Shown here: piece after piece, positions 7,222 to 11,297 of the stretch
How the letters are laid out: every line of letters begins with the position of its first letter
Position numbering within the stretch: the first letter of the stretch is position 1
DNA from: Verrucomicrobiota bacterium
Lineage (GTDB): Bacteria > Verrucomicrobiota > Verrucomicrobiia > Chthoniobacterales > UBA10450
Direction: 5' to 3'
Length of the DNA: 11,297 bases
Assembly: GCA_003218615.1 (NCBI GenBank)
Contig: QHOD01000119.1
Span: 1 to 11,297 of the forward strand
Program-made: the position numbers and the translations under genes
Notes under the pieces: model-generated
What the model saw: the letters and a program-made list of their open reading frames with translations, nothing else
What the model was told of the DNA's origin: nothing
The model's database searches: none

Positions 7222-7337
7222 CTAACGAGAATTAGACGAATATTCGTAAAAAAAGGAGAACATTTTGTCGTCTAACGGAACGGCTCGCGATATCCGCCGA
7301 GCCCGGGCGTAGCCAATTGGGACTCGCAGAGACCTCT
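7222..7337. other. Noncoding spacer with attC-like cores and stem-loops
   Basis: No credible gene lies here. It contains, on the + strand, GCCTAACGAGA (7220-7230), whose last nine bases repeat 6804-6812, and GTCTAAC (7270-7276). It also has a 12-bp perfect palindrome ACGAATATTCGT (7236-7247) next to seven A residues. A stem-loop is formed by GGCTC (7282-7286) plus GCG (7287-7289) with CGC (7295-7297) plus GAGCC (7299-7303). It separates two - strand gene remnants and looks like a junction zone. Confidence 0.4.
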
Positions 7338-7478
7338 CTATTTCCATTCCCAGAATTCGGAGCGTGTGTTGCCCTCTGTGTCTACCTCGTACTCGAATAC
7401 CACCGCGACCTTGTTCAGCCGAGACCATTTTGGTGGTATGGTTTGAAAATACATGGCACCGCGATAAGTCGCGCTCCC
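7338..7478 (-). pseudogene. Truncated C-terminal copy of the 134-aa protein encoded at 8023-8427
   Basis: The - strand encodes GSATYRGAMYFQTIPPKWSR and continues to EFWEWK, ending at TAG 7340-7338. This is the last 46 residues of the intact gene at 8023-8427. By hand alignment 36 of 46 residues are identical and most changes are conservative (L/M, I/V, Y/F). Similarity ends abruptly near 7478, six bases from the stop codon of the TIGR03067 gene, with no start codon or ribosome binding site of its own. The changes look like ordinary divergence under selection, so the copy was probably a full paralogue before its 5' part was lost. Confidence 0.75.
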
Positions 7479-7483
7479 GGCCG

Positions 7484-7945
7484 TTATTGCTTTTTCTGCC
7501 GTTCCCAGACCTGGAAGATCTGGCCATTCCCGGGGGTGGAAGTGAATTCGGTGGGACGTGGCTTGCCGGCCGGGGCGAAGCAGACCTTGTAGCTGTCCCC
7601 TTCCAGCGCGTAGATGCCGAGCATGACTTCTTTGTCGGTCGAGATGGCGTCCATCTGCTTTGGTGTTTTCGTTTCGTCGAGCTTGATCGTCCCCGCCTTG
7701 CTGGTGGCGTACTCCGCCGAGCCCGGGAATCGGAACGTGTTACCCTTAAAGACGATCGTCGTTTGCTTCACCTTGACCTCGGGCAAGGGCTTCCCATCTT
7801 GCATCGCCGAATCGAGGTACCAAGTGCCCTGCAGCCTGTCCAAGTCCGTCTTCGGCGTCGCCGGCGTGGGCGCCTGACGGTTGCATGCCGCCAGCAACAG
7901 GCCGAGGGCCGCGATCATCAGCAACCGAGCTTTCATGACGCCCAA
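7484..7945 (-). CDS. TIGR03067-domain lipoprotein
   Basis: This small lipoprotein has 153 residues from TTG 7945, or 150 from ATG 7936. Counting from that ATG, the signal peptide (ARLLMIAALGLLLAAC) has a lipobox LAAC with the lipidated Cys at position 18. The mature part has the TIGR03067 pattern: LQGTWYLDSAMQDGKPLPE, TIVFKGNTFRF, GTIKLDETKTPKQMDAI, then GIYALEGDSYKVCFAP and a closing FQVWER. The family is common in planctomycetes and verrucomicrobia and its function is unknown. I prefer the TTG start because an AGGAG lies 8 bases ahead of it, whereas the same AGGAG is 17 bases from the ATG. The gene follows the 134-aa protein gene by 77 bases and is followed at once by that gene's truncated copy. 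Confidence 0.85.
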   Translation of the reverse strand: MGVMKARLLMIAALGLLLAACNRQAPTPATPKTDLDRLQGTWYLDSAMQDGKPLPEVKVKQTTIVFKGNTFRFPGSAEYATSKAGTIKLDETKTPKQMDAISTDKEVMLGIYALEGDSYKVCFAPAGKPRPTEFTSTPGNGQIFQVWERQKKQ

Positions 7946-7953
7946 AGCGTGAA

Positions 7954-7958
7954 CTCCT
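7954..7958 (-). promoter_or_regulatory. Ribosome binding site indicating a TTG start
   Basis: AGGAG on the - strand, 8 bases before TTG 7945-7943 and 17 bases before ATG 7936-7934. The spacing favours the TTG codon as the start of the TIGR03067 lipoprotein. Confidence 0.55.
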
Positions 7959-7981
7959 GCGTGGCCGAACGCAAGGCGGGT

Positions 7982-8000
7982 GGCGTCTGACACAGACGCC
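7982..8000. repeat. Palindromic intergenic repeat, 8-bp stem
   Basis: GGCGTCTG (7982-7989), loop ACA, CAGACGCC (7993-8000) form a perfect hairpin in the 77-bp gap between two - strand genes. It has no T-run. Similar GGCGTCTG/CAGACGCC palindromes are, as I recall, dispersed in verrucomicrobial genomes. It may attenuate or stabilise the transcript between the two genes. Confidence 0.5.
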
Positions 8001-8022
8001 CTACAACTATCGCCCTTCAGCC

Positions 8023-8427
8023 TTACTTCCATTCCCAGTATTCGGAGTGCGTATTGCCCTCTGCGTTCACCGCGTATTCGAATAGTATCGCGACCTTGTT
8101 CAGCCGGGACCATTTTGGCGGCATGGTTTGCAAATAGAGAGCACCGCGATAAGTCGCGCTCCCATCTTTTTTCATCGTGCCGACACCATGACCTGTCCAG
8201 GTGGCCATTTTCCCGTCCTTGGTAATCATTACTCCTTGACCTTCGCCATAGTGTGTCCCGTCCGGACGGACAACGGTCCAATAAGTGCCGGTGTCCTTTA
8301 CGTCAGCGCCCAGCAACGAGCCGGTTGCCTGAAACGACGTTTCCATTTTGGGAGCTCCGCCCAGGTTCGGCAATACGCGCTGCATGGTAACCTTGCCTGA
8401 TATCTCACCAATCTTTTCGCCTAGCAT
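8023..8427 (-). CDS. Conserved 134-aa protein of unknown function
   Basis: The start at 8427 is set by GGAGG six bases upstream; the frame remains open further 5' but without a comparable signal. The 134 residues have no signal peptide or membrane segment, so a soluble cytoplasmic protein is likely. Sequence blocks include GEKIGEISGKVTMQRVLPN, GTYWTVVRPDGTHYGEGQGV, TKDGKMATWTGHGVG, YRGALYLQT and a C-terminal EYWEWK. The regular Gly and aromatic spacing suggests an all-beta fold, possibly a small barrel. I recognise it as a widespread hypothetical family but know no function. A truncated paralogous copy lies at 7338-7478. It lies 94 bases after the DUF1353 gene, so co-transcription is possible. 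Confidence 0.8.
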   Translation of the reverse strand: MLGEKIGEISGKVTMQRVLPNLGGAPKMETSFQATGSLLGADVKDTGTYWTVVRPDGTHYGEGQGVMITKDGKMATWTGHGVGTMKKDGSATYRGALYLQTMPPKWSRLNKVAILFEYAVNAEGNTHSEYWEWK

Positions 8428-8521
8428 AAATGTCCTCCGGTTGAAGTTTCTTTTCTCGAACCCGTTGGATTCGGCTTCAAAACTGTAGCGAAAAAAGTTC
8501 GACCGTCTATGAAACCCAGAC

Positions 8522-9163
8522 TCAGCGACCTTCGGCGTCGGCACGCTGCTCGATCTCCTCCAAGCTTGGCTCGGCCCGGCGAATCCAATCGCGCGTATCA
8601 TTGAGCTCGTTCTCATTTACCGGGATCGCCCGCGGAATTTCTTCCCCTCTTGCCACCAACGTCCCCTCGAACTTCACTGGTTTCGCGCGTTTGATCGGGA
8701 ATTTCCAATGATGCCCGAAACGGTAGAGCGCATAAAACATCGTCTTCGCTTCCACCGCACTTACGCCACTGCAGCGCATCGCGTTGTAAAACATCCGGTC
8801 GCAATCCTGCCATGGGCGATTGTGTTGGTCATAAGCAGCATCGTGCAACACCGAAGCGTTCCGATATTTTCCTTCAAACGGCCCGCCCATTACCGACCAG
8901 AGCGAGCGCGGGATTGACGCGCCGTCTACGGTCGCCCCAGCAGGCGCGACCCAGACGAGTCCGTGCGGATCGGTGTAGCGCAACTCGCTCAGCAAAGTCA
9001 TCGTGCGACCATCGGAGTTCCAACGCGTCTCCGGCTCGCCCGTGTAATAACCCCACGGATTCGATTGCGCCGTGCGAGCAATCGAGCCGGGACTTTTTCC
9101 CGAACCACATGCCGTCAAGAGGACCGCGCTTAACAGAACGAAACTCCTGAATTTTACTTTCAT
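8522..9163 (-). CDS. DUF1353-domain lipoprotein
   Basis: This 213-residue protein has a lipoprotein signal (FVLLSAVLLTAC, Cys19), so it is probably anchored in the envelope. The DUF1353 core spans about residues 56 to 152: LRYTDPHGLVWVAPAG, then DGASIPRSLW (80-89), GPFEGKYRNASVLHDAAYD with His107-Asp108, the DRMFYNAMRCSGVS helix, and ALYRFGHHW. DUF1353 proteins occur in bacteria and phages; the function is not established. The charged C-terminal stretch (residues 160-213) lies outside the domain. The start is supported by GAGGG seven bases upstream. It follows resB by 30 bases and is probably co-transcribed with it. A role in cytochrome c assembly cannot be inferred from position alone. Confidence 0.87.
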   Translation of the reverse strand: MKVKFRSFVLLSAVLLTACGSGKSPGSIARTAQSNPWGYYTGEPETRWNSDGRTMTLLSELRYTDPHGLVWVAPAGATVDGASIPRSLWSVMGGPFEGKYRNASVLHDAAYDQHNRPWQDCDRMFYNAMRCSGVSAVEAKTMFYALYRFGHHWKFPIKRAKPVKFEGTLVARGEEIPRAIPVNENELNDTRDWIRRAEPSLEEIEQRADAEGR

Positions 9164-9193
9164 TATCGATCCCTCGGAACCCGGCGCTGCACT

Positions 9194-11236
9194 TCAACGT
9201 CCAATTACTGCTGGAGCGCCAATCGGTTCCGGCTGGCGGTTTTGCGGTTCTGGAGCCGAAGGCAGGATCGGTTCGCCCTCGGTTTGTTTCCGGTAGGGCT
9301 GGAGATAAAACATCATGAACACGCCGATCACGACGAGGAGCGATCCGATCCATTTTAAAGGCCAGCCGGGGTCGCGCAAAATCTGGACGGTGCTTTGTGC
9401 AAGATTTTCCGGATTCCATGATGCCTGCGAGATTTTGTAAGTGAGTCCTGTCCAGGTGCGCCACCATGCGCCGGGATAACTGACCGGATTATTCATCCAG
9501 CACGAGCCGGTGGCAATTTCGCCGTCGGCGGTGAGGACGCGCAGCGTACTTTTGAATCCGGCCGGGCTGTCGCTTCCTTCGTTGCGTTTTACTTCAAAAT
9601 CGAGCAGCTCAAGGCCGATGGGCAGCGAAACAATTTTCCAGCCGTAGGCAATCATCGTTTGCTCAGGCGAAGTTCGCCCCGGCGAATCCGTCCCCTGGCG
9701 GATGGGCACGGTGATCTGCCAGCCAGCTGGAACCCATTGCTCAAACGTTTCGCCATTTTGTTGAATGCGCACGCGCACGCCATCGGGCAAATCCGCGGAA
9801 GATTTTGATGTTTGCTCGGATTTGACCGGCGTGAAATCCATGGATTGTTCGGCGTGGGGCATCGTCTTATCGACTGTCAATTGCCAGTCGGCCCAACCAG
9901 TCGCGAGTGGTTTATTGATGTCGGTCTTGCCCGACGATTTGCCATTCTTTCGCGAAACAAGCTCGTAAGTGATCCCGCCATCATCCGCGATGAAGAGCGC
10001 GAGATGATTTGGTGCCTCTGCGCCAGACGGCGGCATTGCCGGCGGGCCTCCGGTCGCAGTCAAGTCCGTGCCAGCGCCATGTGGATTTGGTGCTGTCTCT
10101 GTGGCAGGAACACCTTTGCCGCGGATCGTGACCAACACCGCAGGATTATTCGGCTGATCCGTCACCGAATCTGGTTTGCCATCCTGAATCCGGAAATCGG
10201 GCCAGTAATTGTCGATCTTGAGAGTGAACGGACTGCCGTTGATTGGGACGTCGCGTCCAAGATTTTCCGCGACATCAAAACTCGCTTCTTTTCCGCCCAA
10301 CGAAATCGAAACGCGACCTTTGTCTCTCCCGCCACTGCGGGACGGCGCTTCGAGCCGTACTTTCGCGCCGGTGCTACCGCCTTTGGTCGCGCGCCCGATC
10401 TGTTCGTCGGGCGCTTTGCTGAAAGCAAAGATTGATTCCTCAAGCTCGACCTCACTGGTAGTCGCCGCGCTTAGGCCGCTCCCACTTTGATGAGTGCTCG
10501 ATGCCGATGCGGGCGCGGTGCCGCGCTTGAGCTCGATATTGGCCAAGCCCATCGAGAAATTTCCGTGCTGCGGATCGTCGGCGAGGAGCCAGCTATCGAG
10601 GTGCTGGTTCATCATTGCTGTCGAAATCGTAAAATGGAGACCGGGTGAGCCGCCATCATTCAGCGGTTTCGGATTTAGTTTTCCTTCAATCGCCGGCGCG
10701 TAATCGATGATCTGCAGACGCGCGCCGCTGGCGAGCAAGCCAAGATCGCGCGGATGCTGTTGGTTCGGCGGATGATGCAAAAATTCCGCGGGAAACCCTT
10801 TCACGATTCCATCGACATCGTGGACTCGCAGCTGACGTTGATCGACCAGGAGACGATTTGTTGGTCCCTCACCTTTGAAGAGCGTCATGGTTCCTTCGGT
10901 TCCCCAAATTCTGCCGATGAGCGAGCCGATCAGCAGTGTGATGATGCCGAGATGCGTGATGAGAAAGGCAAGATGATGTTTGCGCCAGGGCCAACGCGAG
11001 AGAGCAGAGACGGTAAGGTTCGCGCCGAGCAAGACGAGCCAAAGATTGAACCACGGCGCCCCGTAAACGTAGGCGCGCGCGACCTTCGCATCGAAGCTCG
11101 ATTCATAGATCGTGCCAGCGATCGCGGCGATAATGAGCACCGCGAGCAAAACGACCGCCAGTTTAAGCGACGCAAAAAATTCGAAGATCGGGTTGCGTTG
11201 CCAGGGCGATTGCCCGGATGAATCGGAGTCTGCCAT
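9194..11236 (-). CDS. resB: ResB-like cytochrome c biogenesis protein
   Basis: This 680-residue membrane protein resembles ResB/Ccs1 of the system II cytochrome c maturation pathway, which works with CcsA/ResC to carry haem across the membrane and attach it to apocytochrome c. Three N-terminal membrane helices (about 24-44, 63-80, 88-110) and one near the C-terminus (about 628-645) flank a large periplasmic domain, the ResB layout. His95 in LITHLGIITLL matches the position of a conserved helix histidine. Two low-complexity stretches, Ser/Thr-rich (about 240-265) and Pro/Gly/Ala-rich (about 375-405), lengthen the periplasmic part. The C-terminus is a Pro/Glu-rich tail. No CcsA is visible; it may lie beyond the right edge. 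The frame stays open upstream of ATG 11236 to the window edge and no good ribosome binding site is seen, so the true start is uncertain. Confidence 0.85.
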   Translation of the reverse strand: MADSDSSGQSPWQRNPIFEFFASLKLAVVLLAVLIIAAIAGTIYESSFDAKVARAYVYGAPWFNLWLVLLGANLTVSALSRWPWRKHHLAFLITHLGIITLLIGSLIGRIWGTEGTMTLFKGEGPTNRLLVDQRQLRVHDVDGIVKGFPAEFLHHPPNQQHPRDLGLLASGARLQIIDYAPAIEGKLNPKPLNDGGSPGLHFTISTAMMNQHLDSWLLADDPQHGNFSMGLANIELKRGTAPASASSTHQSGSGLSAATTSEVELEESIFAFSKAPDEQIGRATKGGSTGAKVRLEAPSRSGGRDKGRVSISLGGKEASFDVAENLGRDVPINGSPFTLKIDNYWPDFRIQDGKPDSVTDQPNNPAVLVTIRGKGVPATETAPNPHGAGTDLTATGGPPAMPPSGAEAPNHLALFIADDGGITYELVSRKNGKSSGKTDINKPLATGWADWQLTVDKTMPHAEQSMDFTPVKSEQTSKSSADLPDGVRVRIQQNGETFEQWVPAGWQITVPIRQGTDSPGRTSPEQTMIAYGWKIVSLPIGLELLDFEVKRNEGSDSPAGFKSTLRVLTADGEIATGSCWMNNPVSYPGAWWRTWTGLTYKISQASWNPENLAQSTVQILRDPGWPLKWIGSLLVVIGVFMMFYLQPYRKQTEGEPILPSAPEPQNRQPEPIGAPAVIGR

Positions 11237-11297
11237 TTGTGGATTGACACCTTCAGCGAGGTGGCGCGACGCTTCAATAGTGGAGTTTGTCCGATGG

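Noticed and set aside
7236..7247. 12-bp perfect palindrome ACGAATATTCGT next to an A-run
   Set aside because: It has no loop, so it is not a good terminator hairpin, and no regulated gene lies next to it; kept only as part of the spacer description.
7270..7310. Second complete attC site using GTCTAAC (7270-7276) and the nearby stem-loop
   Set aside because: A partner outer box in the correct position is missing; the nearest candidate (CCCAATT on the - strand) does not fit the consensus.
7364..7990. 208-codon + strand open frame
   Set aside because: Antisense to the TIGR03067 lipoprotein and the truncated copy, which have clear family and lipobox support on the - strand.

Overview
The window looks like a chromosomal segment of a GC-rich, Gram-negative-type soil bacterium, most likely from the Verrucomicrobiota or a close PVC relative. 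This is inferred from the TIGR03067-type lipoprotein (a family enriched in planctomycetes and verrucomicrobia), an sHSP-Lon pair, a DUF6428 arsenic-linked protein, a ResB-type cytochrome c assembly protein, and palindromic intergenic repeats of a kind I associate with this group. No rRNA, tRNA, CRISPR array or transposase was seen.

Left part (1-4488, + strand): the 3' end of an N-acyl-D-amino-acid deacylase-type amidohydrolase, then a short alpha-crystallin small heat-shock protein whose stop codon overlaps the start of a complete LonA protease (ATGA). The last two form a protein quality-control pair: a holdase next to an ATP-dependent protease. A REP-like palindrome follows lon.

Middle part (4610-7480): a - strand Tat-type secreted protein gene broken by three single-base frameshifts. 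Divergent from it is an arsR-DUF6428 pair behind a recognisable promoter/operator; both proteins carry cysteine-rich tails, but no arsC or acr3 follows. Directly downstream lies a scrap region: a 180-bp element with integron attC-like ends and paired inner boxes, a headless frameshifted gene remnant, a noncoding stretch with stem-loops, and a truncated C-terminal copy of a gene found intact about 0.7 kb away.

Right part (7484-11236, - strand; order of transcription ResB, DUF1353 lipoprotein, 134-aa conserved protein, TIGR03067 lipoprotein): four intact genes in one direction with gaps of 30 to 94 bp, probably partly co-transcribed. ResB would handle haem/apocytochrome c at the membrane. The small proteins are envelope or uncharacterised proteins.

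The points most worth a second look are the attC-like element with its cassette-like surroundings, the cysteine-tailed ArsR/DUF6428 pair, the CxxCxxxC motif in the small heat-shock protein, the partial duplication around the TIGR03067 gene, and the uniform polarity of every frameshift seen.
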